Shown here one piece after another: positions 27,527-35,857 of a stretch of DNA of 64,000 nt. The position numbers and the translations under genes are program-made. Below the pieces are notes generated by a model. That model did no database searches. It saw nothing but the letters and a program-made list of their open reading frames with translations, and was not told the DNA's origin. Source of the stretch: DASSNU01 sp035701265 (lineage in GTDB: Bacteria > Gemmatimonadota > Gemmatimonadetes > Gemmatimonadales > Gemmatimonadaceae). How positions within the stretch are numbered: the first letter of the stretch is position 1; the number at the start of each line of letters is the position of its first letter. The stretch covers positions 7,755 to 71,754 of the forward strand of contig DASSNU010000011.1 of assembly GCA_035701265.1 (NCBI GenBank), written 5' to 3'.

Positions 27527-28558
27527 GTGCCGGATCAGACGGAGCCGGGCGTGTCTTCGGGGGACGAGCATCCCCCGCGCGGGGCGGAGCGCGCGCCGGG
27601 CGCCGGACGCTCTCGCGGGATTGCGGCTGCTCCAGGAGCCCTGCGACTGGGGGAGCTGGACGTGCACCGGCACTTGAGCGATCCGACGCTCAAGCCCCGG
27701 CTGGTGCGCCCGCTCTTCGACGTCGTGGCGCCGAGCTACGATCGCTTCACCCGGCTCTTCTCCTTCGGCATGGACCGCCGCTGGAAGGCGCTCCTGCTCC
27801 GCGAGGCCGCGGCCGCCCTTCCACCCTCCGGCGGTACGGTGCTCGATCTGGCGTGCGGCACCGGAGACCTGGCGCTCGGGGTGGCCGGCCGGATGTCCCG
27901 CGGCGGGACGGTGCTCGGTGTGGATGCATCACGGCGCATGCTCGCGCTGGCGCGCGCTCGCGTGCACGCCGGTCGCGCTCCGTGTACGGTGCTGTTGTGC
28001 GAGGGGGACATGGGAGCGCTTCCTCTAGCCGATGGCTCGGTGGACCTCGTGACCGCGGGTTACGCCGTGCGCAACGCGTCGGACCCGGAGCGTGCGGTGC
28101 GCGAGATCGCGCGCGTGCTGCGTCCCGGCGGTGTGATGCTCGGCCTGGACTTCTTCCGCCCGGAGCGTGCGCTCTGGCGCAGGTGTTTCCTGGGATATCT
28201 CGCCGTCGCCGGGCGGCTGGTGGGGCGGTGGTGGCACCGCGAGCCGATGGTGTACGGGTACCTCGCGGCGTCGATCGAGCACTTCCGATCGTGGAGCGAG
28301 TACGCCGCACTCCTCGCCGCGCACGGCCTGGTGGTGGAGCGCGCGCACCGCAGGCTCCTTGGCGGGATCGTCATCCATCGAGTACGGCGCGAGTCCGCGG
28401 CATCGCACAACAGCGCGACGGACCGGTTCCCGCGCGAATCCGCAGGACCATCGATGCGCGCGCTCACACGATCGGGCGAGAAGAATGCGGCGCGAGAGTC
28501 GGCGCGTGCGTACAGCGCAGACAGCGCGGATGCACCGGCGCCATCGGCGATCACATGA
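27527..28558 (+). CDS. ubiE: UbiE/MenG-type quinone methyltransferase
   Basis: 343 residues. The class I methyltransferase SAM motif VLDLACGTGDLAL is at about residue 110, with PLFDVVAPSYDRFTRLFSFG before it and VTAGYAVRNASDPERAVREI plus RVLRPGGVMLGLDFFRP after it, all UbiE/MenG landmarks. It should methylate the quinone ring in menaquinone or ubiquinone synthesis. GTG 27527 has AGGAGG 3 bases upstream, a rather short spacing. Unusual N- and C-terminal extensions (about 50 and 55 residues) are low-complexity. The stop overlaps the glgA start (ATGA). Confidence 0.83.
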   Translation: MPDQTEPGVSSGDEHPPRGAERAPGAGRSRGIAAAPGALRLGELDVHRHLSDPTLKPRLVRPLFDVVAPSYDRFTRLFSFGMDRRWKALLLREAAAALPPSGGTVLDLACGTGDLALGVAGRMSRGGTVLGVDASRRMLALARARVHAGRAPCTVLLCEGDMGALPLADGSVDLVTAGYAVRNASDPERAVREIARVLRPGGVMLGLDFFRPERALWRRCFLGYLAVAGRLVGRWWHREPMVYGYLAASIEHFRSWSEYAALLAAHGLVVERAHRRLLGGIVIHRVRRESAASHNSATDRFPRESAGPSMRALTRSGEKNAARESARAYSADSADAPAPSAIT

Positions 28559-30129
28559 TCGTGGACGGGGGAGGACGCGTGGCAGGGGGCACGAGCAGTG
28601 GAGCGATGGCCATCGGACGCGAAGAGCGTGCGGAGCACGTGGACGAGCCGCAGCCACCGCTCGCCACGCCGGACGGCGAGCCCGCGAGCGTGGTGCACGT
28701 GGCGGCCGAGCTCGCGCCCTTCGCGCGCTCCGGCGGGTTGGGGGAAGCGGTGGCGGCGCTGGCCCGCTACCAGTGCGCCGCAGGGATCCCGGTCGCCGTG
28801 GTGATGCCGCTCTATGGCGCCGTGCGCGCATCATCGCGCGGGATCGCCCCGGTCGGCGAGCCATTCACCGTGCAGCTCGGCGACCATCGCGTGGGCGTGC
28901 GGCTCTATCGGAGCACCGAGCGGTCGGCCGATCTCCCCCAAGTCTACTTCGTGGAGAACGCGCACGCCTTCGACCGCGCGGGGATGTACGGCGTGGGCGG
29001 GCACGACTATCCGGACAACGCGTACCGGTTCGCGCTCTTCTGCCGCGCCGTGGTCGAAGCGCTCCCGCGCATTGCTCCCACACCTACCGTGGTGGTGCAC
29101 GCGCACGACTGGCACGGCGCGCTCGTGCCGGTCTATCTGCGCCTCACTGGGGCGCAGCGGCTTCCCCTCCGCCGCGTGCGCTCGGTGCTCACGGTCCACA
29201 ACGCGGGGTATCAGGGCGTCTTTCCCGCGTCCACCATGCCGGAGATCGGACTGCCGTGGGAGCTGTTCGACTGGCGCCGCCTGGAGTGGCACGGTCAGCT
29301 CAACTGTCTCAAGGGCGGGCTCGTCTTTTCGGACATGGTGACAACCGTGAGTCCCACGCACGCGCACGAGTTGCGCACGGGCGCGGGCGGATTCGGATTG
29401 CACGGCGTGTTCGTCTGGCTGCGCGACCGCTTCGTGGGGATCGTGAACGGGATCGACCAGCGCCAGTGGAGCCCCGAGCGCGATCCGGACATCCCGTACC
29501 GGTTCACACGCGACGACCTGCGCAACAAGCGGCGGTGCCGGTGGGCGCTGCAGCACGGCTTCGGGCTGGAGCGGCGCGCGCACGTGCCGATCTTCGCGCT
29601 CACCGCGCGGCTGGTGTCGCAGAAGGGACTGGATCTCATTCTGGGAGACCCCGGGTACTTCGCGCTCGATGCGCAGTACATCTTTCTGGGGAGCGGCGAG
29701 CCGCGCTACGAGCAGGCACTATCCAACATCGCGGCGCGCGCGCCGAGCCGGATCGCGGTGGAGTTCGAGTTCTCCGAGCCGCTGGAGCATGCGTTACTGG
29801 CCGGCGCGGACCTCTGTCTCATGCCATCGCTGTACGAGCCGTGCGGGCTCACGCAGATGCGCGCGCAGCGGTACGGCACCATCCCCGTCGCGCGGCGAGT
29901 GGGCGGGCTGGCGGACACGATCGAGGATGGCGTGACCGGCTTTCTGTTCGACGACTACACGCCCTCGGCATTCATGGATGCCGTGGTGCGCGCGCTCGAC
30001 CACTATCGCGACCGCGAGGCGTGGCGCGCGATGATGCGCGAGGCCATGGCGCGCGATTTCGGCTGGGAGCGCTCGGAGCAGCGCTATCGCGATGTGTACC
30101 GCCGCGCGCTGGCGCGGCACGAGGCGTGA
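28555..30129 (+). CDS. glgA: Glycogen synthase (GlgA, GT5)
   Basis: 524 residues. A GT-B glycosyltransferase with the GT5 N-terminal domain (VVHVAAELAPFARSGGLGEA, HAHDWHGALVPVYLR, VLTVHNAGYQGVF) and the C-terminal catalytic E-x7-E region (PSLYEPCGLTQMRAQRYGTI, GGLADTIEDG). It extends alpha-1,4-glucan from ADP- or UDP-glucose. The usual Lys of the KxGGL nucleotide-sugar loop is Arg58 here, a notable change. An N-terminal stretch of about 40 residues is unconserved. The ATG overlaps the ubiE stop; M19 or ATG 28606 are alternative starts. Confidence 0.87.
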   Translation: MIVDGGGRVAGGTSSGAMAIGREERAEHVDEPQPPLATPDGEPASVVHVAAELAPFARSGGLGEAVAALARYQCAAGIPVAVVMPLYGAVRASSRGIAPVGEPFTVQLGDHRVGVRLYRSTERSADLPQVYFVENAHAFDRAGMYGVGGHDYPDNAYRFALFCRAVVEALPRIAPTPTVVVHAHDWHGALVPVYLRLTGAQRLPLRRVRSVLTVHNAGYQGVFPASTMPEIGLPWELFDWRRLEWHGQLNCLKGGLVFSDMVTTVSPTHAHELRTGAGGFGLHGVFVWLRDRFVGIVNGIDQRQWSPERDPDIPYRFTRDDLRNKRRCRWALQHGFGLERRAHVPIFALTARLVSQKGLDLILGDPGYFALDAQYIFLGSGEPRYEQALSNIAARAPSRIAVEFEFSEPLEHALLAGADLCLMPSLYEPCGLTQMRAQRYGTIPVARRVGGLADTIEDGVTGFLFDDYTPSAFMDAVVRALDHYRDREAWRAMMREAMARDFGWERSEQRYRDVYRRALARHEA

Positions 30130-30246
30130 GCCTTGCGTGAGGGTGAGCGTCAGGGCAGGTTAGTGACCCGCGGGCGCGCCGGGCGCCGCAGCCGACCGTC
30201 GCTCGGCGGTCCCGAGCGCATGGTTCGACAAACGGGGAGAGCGATT

Positions 30247-30648
30247 ATGCGGAAGTGGTCGACTGGCGCCGCGCGTGGCGCGCTGTTCGCGATGCTGCTC
30301 ACGCTGCCGGGGTGTCTGCTCGCGGCGGCGGGCGCGGGCGCCGGCGCGGGGATCTTTCTCACCACGCGCGGTGCCTCGTCGCTGGTGAATGCGTCGGTGG
30401 AAGACGTGGCGGCGCGCACGCGCGCGGTGTTCGAGGAGATGAACATCACCGTGCTCAAGAGCAGCGAGGAGCGCGGCGGCGACAAGCGCGAGGTGAGCGG
30501 GCAGCGCGGCGACATGGAGGTGGACGTCTCCATGGAGCGGAAAAGTCCCACCACCACCGACGTGGAAGTGACCGCCAAGCGGAACGTGGCCGACTACGAC
30601 AAGGATTTCGCGAAGAGCGTGCTGTCGCGCATCATCGAGCACCAGTAG
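30247..30648 (+). CDS. DUF3568-like lipoprotein
   Basis: 133 residues. A lipoprotein signal ends in the lipobox LPGC (C22), followed by AAAGAGAGAGIFLTTRGAS. The rest (about 40-133) is an alternating strand/helix region (VEDVAARTRAVFEEMNITVL, EVDVSMERK, TTDVEVTAKRN) as in DUF3568 proteins. Anchored in an outer or inner membrane leaflet; function unknown. GGGGAGA 7 bases before ATG 30247 sets the start. Its 3' end overlaps the convergent lipoprotein gene by 17 bases. Confidence 0.78.
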   Translation: MRKWSTGAARGALFAMLLTLPGCLLAAAGAGAGAGIFLTTRGASSLVNASVEDVAARTRAVFEEMNITVLKSSEERGGDKREVSGQRGDMEVDVSMERKSPTTTDVEVTAKRNVADYDKDFAKSVLSRIIEHQ

Positions 30649-31561
30649 ACGCCACGCGGCGGACGCGGCTCGCGTCCAGGTACACCTGCTCCCCCGCCAG
30701 CGCACCGGTGCCGGCGGGAGTGAGCCCCCAGTCGGTTGAGACGAAGCGCACATCCGACGGGAGTGCGCGGACCACGCCGGCGATCGACACCGTGTCGCCG
30801 GGCGCGAGCGTTCGCGCACCGCCCGCCGCATTGTCCACGCGCGCGCCCGCAGCCATCACGACGAGCATCCGCTGTGCATCGTCCGCGCCGATCCAGAAGG
30901 CGCGGTCGCTCTCCACGGATTGCACCTGCGCGGTCAACAGTGCCACCGAGCGACCGGTGAGCGTGTCCGGAGCGCGCGCGGTAATGAGCTGCATGGCGTC
31001 GCTCACCGGATAGCCGGAGCGCGCGGTGAGCTCCACCACCGGCGAGCTGGGGCGCGGGGTGACGACGATCTGCGATGCCTGAAGGATGAGGCTGTTCCGG
31101 AATTCCGGTGTGAACGACTGGCTGAGCGCAGGACGGTTGTCCACGCGAGCGCTGTCGGTGCCGCGCCGCGCACGGCCGCGCTGACGTCCGCCGGTGTTGG
31201 CGGCACTGCCCGCGGCGCTGTCCTCTCCGGGGGCGCGCAGGATCCCCGTCACCTGCACCACGGCATCGCGCACGAGCGCGGAATCGGCCAGCGAGGTGAG
31301 CAGCGGTCGCTCCGAGTCCGGCACCACGACGAGCAGCTCGTGCCGTCCCCCCTCGCCGCCCCCCACGATGGTGAAGCGGCGCGTACTGAATATGCGTCCG
31401 AGCACGCCGCTCACCGTCACCGTCTCGTCCAGGTGCCTCCGGGGCGCGATGGCCAGCTCCTCCAGGCCAACCCCGGCGGCCGGACGCGCGCTGGGGGGCG
31501 CGCCGGTGCTGCACGCGGCGCCCATCACCGCGGCGGCGATCAGAGCAGCGCGACGCACCAT
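30632..31561 (-). CDS. Putative lipoprotein, unknown function
   Basis: 309 residues. The signal peptide MVRRAALIAAAVMGAAC ends in a lipobox-like AAC (C17). Two similar beta-rich segments follow (about 45-110, with VTVSGVLGRIFSTRRFTIVG, and about 180-265, with SVALLTAQVQSVESDRAFWI), which look like OB-fold-type or NYB-type repeats; a Ser/Arg-rich linker joins them. I do not recognise a named family. AAGGGG about 8 bases upstream of ATG 31561 supports the start. Confidence 0.65.
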   Translation of the reverse strand: MVRRAALIAAAVMGAACSTGAPPSARPAAGVGLEELAIAPRRHLDETVTVSGVLGRIFSTRRFTIVGGGEGGRHELLVVVPDSERPLLTSLADSALVRDAVVQVTGILRAPGEDSAAGSAANTGGRQRGRARRGTDSARVDNRPALSQSFTPEFRNSLILQASQIVVTPRPSSPVVELTARSGYPVSDAMQLITARAPDTLTGRSVALLTAQVQSVESDRAFWIGADDAQRMLVVMAAGARVDNAAGGARTLAPGDTVSIAGVVRALPSDVRFVSTDWGLTPAGTGALAGEQVYLDASRVRRVASTGAR

Positions 31562-31978
31562 GGTGCGCCCCTTTCGGGAGACGGCGCGACGTGAGCTGCC
31601 GCACGGGCTGCGGCGCGCGGGGAGAGCACGACGTGATGCACTCGCGGACATGGTGATCCTGGGCATGAGGTGGTTCCGGTTGTCGTTCATCGCTCCGCCA
31701 CGGCGGCCCATCCGCTCTGCCGGAGCCATGGCGCAGGCGCCGCACCGTGAGGTGCGCGCTCGGTCGCACGCACCCCGCGCCCGCAGTACCCACGAAGGCA
31801 AGGGGCGTTCCGCGTCCTATCCGCCCTTGCGCGCATGCGCCGCGACTGGCGATGCGCCACCAGGGTGCCATATTCTCATCGAGGCGTCCAGAGCCGGATG
31901 CGACCCGTCGGGCACTTCGGCCTCCGCCACACGCCACCGCCACCCGAGCGTGGCACCCACGCACTTCACCGTGAGGGA
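31562..31978. other. Intergenic region before the pentose phosphate operon
   Basis: 417 bases between divergent genes. A possible -10 element TATTCT is at 31871-31876 on the + strand, but no good -35 lies 17 bases upstream. No strong palindrome, RNA or coding frame could be recognised. The operon promoter is presumably here. Confidence 0.3.
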
Positions 31979-32695
31979 ATGACCAAGGATCGGATCGTCG
32001 TCGTCGAGGAGGAGGCCTTTCCGGACGAAGGGGCGCGGCGCATCGCGCGGCGGATGCGTGAGAGCGTGGAGGTGCACGGAGGATGCGCCATGGCGCTCGC
32101 CGGAGGCGCCACGCCGCGGCCGGTCTACGAGCGGCTCGCCGCGCTGTCCACGCTCGACGCGGACATCTGGGAGCGCACGGAGATCTACTTCGGCGACGAG
32201 CGCTGCGTCCCACCCGACGATCCGGCCAGCAATTACCGCATGGCGCAGGAGACGCTCCTGAGCCGCGTCCCGGTGCCTGCCTCGCAGGTGTACCGGATGC
32301 ACGGCGAGGAGAGCGACCGCGACAGCGCCGCGCGCGCGTACGCGCACCAACTGCCGTCGCGACTCGACGTCCTCATCCTCGGTATGGGGATCGACGGACA
32401 TACCGCGTCGCTCTTTCCGCGCACCAGCGCGCTGGACGAGCGCACGCGCGCCGTGGTCCCCGCCGATGCGCCTCCCCCCGCCGCGCCGGTCCACCGACTC
32501 ACCATCACGCCGCCGGTGATCGCGCGTGCGCAGTTCGTCATCGTGCTCGTCGCGGGCGCCGACAAGGCACCCACGCTGGCGCAGGTGCTCGAGGGGCCCA
32601 CCGATGTGCACGCCTTCCCCGTGCAGTTCGCGCGCGCGGGACTGTGGGTGGTGGATCGGAGCGCGGCGAGCCGGCTGCGCGTGCCTCCGCAATGA
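31979..32695 (+). CDS. pgl: 6-phosphogluconolactonase
   Basis: 238 residues, normal for Pgl/DevB. Motifs include MALAGGATPRPVYERLA, EIYFGDERCVPPDDPASNYR and DVLILGMGIDGHTASLFP. It hydrolyses 6-phosphogluconolactone to 6-phosphogluconate in the oxidative pentose phosphate pathway. GTGAGGG stands just before ATG 31979. First gene of an eight-gene operon; its stop overlaps the glucokinase start (ATGA). Confidence 0.93.
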   Translation: MTKDRIVVVEEEAFPDEGARRIARRMRESVEVHGGCAMALAGGATPRPVYERLAALSTLDADIWERTEIYFGDERCVPPDDPASNYRMAQETLLSRVPVPASQVYRMHGEESDRDSAARAYAHQLPSRLDVLILGMGIDGHTASLFPRTSALDERTRAVVPADAPPPAAPVHRLTITPPVIARAQFVIVLVAGADKAPTLAQVLEGPTDVHAFPVQFARAGLWVVDRSAASRLRVPPQ

Positions 32696-33675
32696 GGGTG
32701 CTGGCGGGGGACATCGGGGGGACGAACGCGCGGCTGGCCGTGGTGGACGTTACCGGGCCGCAGCGCGGGCGGATTGTGGCCGAGCGGCGCTACCCGAGCG
32801 CGGATGCTCCAGGGCTCGCGCCGCTCGCGCTCCGCATCCTCGCCGAGACCGGACTCACCGTGGAGCGCGCCTGCTTCGGCATCGCCTGTCCGGTGGTGAA
32901 CGGCGACTGCGACGCGCCCAACCTGCCGTGGAGCGTGAACGCGCACGAGCTCGCCGACGCGCTGAGGCTGGAGCGCACGACGATCATCAACGACTTCCTC
33001 GCCGCGGGACACGGTCTGCCCGTGCTGGTGGCCGACGACGTGGAGACGGTGCAGGAGGGGATGCCCGTGTCGCACGGGCCGGTGGCGCTCATCGGCGCGG
33101 GCACGGGGCTGGGCGAGGCGTTCCTCCTCTGGCGCGGCGACCGGTACGACGTGCACTCCTCCGAGGGCGGCCATGCGAGCTTCGCGCCCACCACGCCGGA
33201 ATTGCGCGCGCTACTGGACTGGCTCGTGCCTCGCTACGGGCATGTGTCATGCGAGCGAGTCATCTCCGGCCCGGGTCTGGTGAACGTGTACGAATTCCTG
33301 GTTGCGAGCGGTGCGGAGCCCGAGTGCGACGCGGTGCGCAAGGTGATGCAGGACGACGGCGATCCCGCGCCCGTCATCGCCGAGCACGCGCTCGACCGCC
33401 GCGATGAGGCGTGCGTGCGCGCCATGGAGCTCTTCACCACGGCGTTCGGCGCGCAGGCGGGAAATCTCGCGCTCACCGTGCTGGCGTCGGGGGGCGTGTA
33501 CCTGGCCGGCGGCATCGCGCCGCAGATCATCCCCGCGCTGCGGTGGGGCCACTTCGTGAACGCACTGCGCGACAAGGGGCGCCTCTCCGACTTCACCACG
33601 CGCGTGCCCGTGCACGTGATCACGAATCCTGACGTCGCCATCTACGGCGCTGCTGCCGTGGCCGCGCACGATTGA
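32692..33675 (+). CDS. glk: Glucokinase
   Basis: 327 residues, Glk family (bacterial GlcK of the E. coli type). The phosphate-binding motif LAGDIGGTNARLAVVD opens the protein; FGIACPVVNGD, TIINDFLAAGHGL and LIGAGTGLGEA follow, and EGGHASFAP is the sugar-site region. It phosphorylates glucose with ATP and so feeds glucose-6-phosphate to the pathway encoded by its neighbours. Overlaps pgl by four bases. Confidence 0.93.
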   Translation: MRVLAGDIGGTNARLAVVDVTGPQRGRIVAERRYPSADAPGLAPLALRILAETGLTVERACFGIACPVVNGDCDAPNLPWSVNAHELADALRLERTTIINDFLAAGHGLPVLVADDVETVQEGMPVSHGPVALIGAGTGLGEAFLLWRGDRYDVHSSEGGHASFAPTTPELRALLDWLVPRYGHVSCERVISGPGLVNVYEFLVASGAEPECDAVRKVMQDDGDPAPVIAEHALDRRDEACVRAMELFTTAFGAQAGNLALTVLASGGVYLAGGIAPQIIPALRWGHFVNALRDKGRLSDFTTRVPVHVITNPDVAIYGAAAVAAHD

Positions 33676-33734
33676 GCTGCGCGCCGGGAACCCCGGCGCA
33701 TCACCGACGATTGCTTCCATGGAGCCTTCAACGC

Positions 33735-35783
33735 ATGGCTGATACGATGGCACCTTCCGCGCCCGCACAGGCGCGCTCGCTCTCGGTGCAGGAGCTCTGC
33801 ATCAACGCCATCCGCATCCTGTCGATGGACGCAGTGCAGAAGGCCAATTCCGGACACCCGGGCACGCCGATGGCGCTCGCGCCGTTGGCCTACACGCTCT
33901 GGACGCGCCACATGCGCTACGATCCGGCCGACCCGGAGTGGATCAACCGCGACCGGTTCGTGCTGTCCGCGGGGCATGCGTCGATGCTCCTGTACAGCGT
34001 GCTCTACCTCACCGGCTACGATCTCTCGCTCGACGACCTCAAGCAGTTCCGCCAGTGGGAGAGCGCCACGCCCGGACATCCGGAGTACGGGTACACGCCG
34101 GGGGTGGAGACGACCACCGGCCCACTGGGACAGGGGATCGGAAACGCGGTGGGGATGGCGATCGCCGAAGCGCACCTTGCGGCGACCTTCAACCGCCCGG
34201 GGCACGAGATCATCGATCACCGCACGTACTTCATCGCCAGCGACGGCGACATGATGGAAGGCGTCTCGCACGAAGCCGCGTCGCTCGCCGGCCACCTGCG
34301 ACTCGGCAAGCTCATCGGCTTTTACGATGACAATCACATCACCATCGAGGGGAGCACGGATCTCGCATTCAACGAAGATGTGGGAAAGCGCTTCGCTGCC
34401 TACGGCTGGCACGTGCAGCGCGTGGAAGACGCGAACGACGTGGACGCGCTGGACCGCGCGATCACGCAGGCGGAGGGCGTCGTCGATCGTCCGTCGCTCG
34501 TGATCGTGCGCTCGCACATCGCCTACGGTGCGCCCCACGCGGTGGACACCGCCGAAGCGCACGGCGCGCCGTTGGGGGAGGAGGAAATTCGTTTCGCGCG
34601 ACAGAACCTTGGCTGGCCATCGGAGGAGCCGTTCGTCGTGCCGGAGGAGGCGCTGCGCGCGTGGCGGCAGTGCCGGCCGCGCGGCGCGGAGCTGCACGCG
34701 GCGTGGCTGCAGAAGTGGGGCGCGTTCGCGCGCGAGGCGCCCGACGCGGTGCGTGAGCTGGAGCGCCGCCTGGCGCGCGAGCTTCCCGACCAGTGGGACC
34801 GCGACATCCCCAGTTTCCCCACCGACAAGAAGCTCGCCACGCGCGCCGCGTCGGAGAAGGTGCTGAACGCCATCGCGCCTCGTCTGCCGGAGCTGATGGG
34901 AGGCTCCGCGGACCTCGCACCGTCCACCAAGACGCTCATGAAGGACGCGGGCGACTTCGAGGCCGGTCACTACGCCGCGCGCAACATGCACTTCGGCATC
35001 CGCGAGCACGCCATGGGCGCGGTGTTGAACGGCATGGCGCTGCACGGCGGCATACTCCCGTACGGAGCGACGTTCCTCATCTTCTCCGACTACATGCGGC
35101 CGCCCATCCGGCTCGCCGCCATCATGCAGCAGCACGTGATCTACGTCTTCACGCACGATTCCATCGGGCTGGGTGAGGACGGTCCCACGCACCAGCCCAT
35201 CGAGCAGCTCGCCGCGCTCCGCGTCATCCCGCACCTCACCGTCATTCGTCCCGCCGACGCGAGTGAAACGGCGGAAGCCTGGCGCGTGGCCATCGCGCAC
35301 GGCGACGGCCCGGTGGCGCTCGCGCTCACGCGGCAGAATCTGCCCGTACTCGACCGCGGGACGCTCGCGCCCGCGGCGGGACTGGCGCACGGCGCGTACA
35401 TCCTGTCCGACACGTCGGAGCCGCTCCCCGATGCGGTGCTCATGGCCAGTGGGTCGGAAGTGCACATCGTGCTCGCCGCGCAGGAGACGTTGCGCGCGCA
35501 CGGCGTGTCCGCGCGCGTGGTGAGTATGCCGAGCATGGAGCTCTTCGCCGCGCAGCCGGCGGCGTACCGCGACGAGGTCCTCCCCCCCGCGGTGCGCACG
35601 CGCGTGGCGGTGGAAGCGGCACATCCGATGCCCTGGCGGCAGTGGGTGGGGGACGCGGGGGAGGTGATCGGGCTCACGCACTTCGGCGCGTCGGCACCGT
35701 ACGAGCGATTGTATCAGGAGTTCGGGCTCACGCCGGACGACGTGGTGGGCGCGGTGCTTCGCCTTCGCGGCCGCGTGGAGTGA
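33735..35783 (+). CDS. tkt: Transketolase
   Basis: 682 residues, full length. Landmarks: KANSGHPGTPMALAPLAYTL, the thiamine diphosphate motif FIASDGDMMEGVSHEAASLA, DLAPSTKT, FGIREHAMGAVLNGMALHGG and DSIGLGEDGPTHQPIEQLA. It moves two-carbon units between sugar phosphates in the non-oxidative pentose phosphate branch. ATG 33735 begins where family members begin. It lies 59 bases after glk in the same operon. Confidence 0.95.
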   Translation: MADTMAPSAPAQARSLSVQELCINAIRILSMDAVQKANSGHPGTPMALAPLAYTLWTRHMRYDPADPEWINRDRFVLSAGHASMLLYSVLYLTGYDLSLDDLKQFRQWESATPGHPEYGYTPGVETTTGPLGQGIGNAVGMAIAEAHLAATFNRPGHEIIDHRTYFIASDGDMMEGVSHEAASLAGHLRLGKLIGFYDDNHITIEGSTDLAFNEDVGKRFAAYGWHVQRVEDANDVDALDRAITQAEGVVDRPSLVIVRSHIAYGAPHAVDTAEAHGAPLGEEEIRFARQNLGWPSEEPFVVPEEALRAWRQCRPRGAELHAAWLQKWGAFAREAPDAVRELERRLARELPDQWDRDIPSFPTDKKLATRAASEKVLNAIAPRLPELMGGSADLAPSTKTLMKDAGDFEAGHYAARNMHFGIREHAMGAVLNGMALHGGILPYGATFLIFSDYMRPPIRLAAIMQQHVIYVFTHDSIGLGEDGPTHQPIEQLAALRVIPHLTVIRPADASETAEAWRVAIAHGDGPVALALTRQNLPVLDRGTLAPAAGLAHGAYILSDTSEPLPDAVLMASGSEVHIVLAAQETLRAHGVSARVVSMPSMELFAAQPAAYRDEVLPPAVRTRVAVEAAHPMPWRQWVGDAGEVIGLTHFGASAPYERLYQEFGLTPDDVVGAVLRLRGRVE

Positions 35784-35857
35784 CAACACGCGCGCGCCGG
35801 GCCCGCCAACGGGCGTGCCCCGCGCGCTGAACACCATGGAGAGGGAAGGAGGACGTC

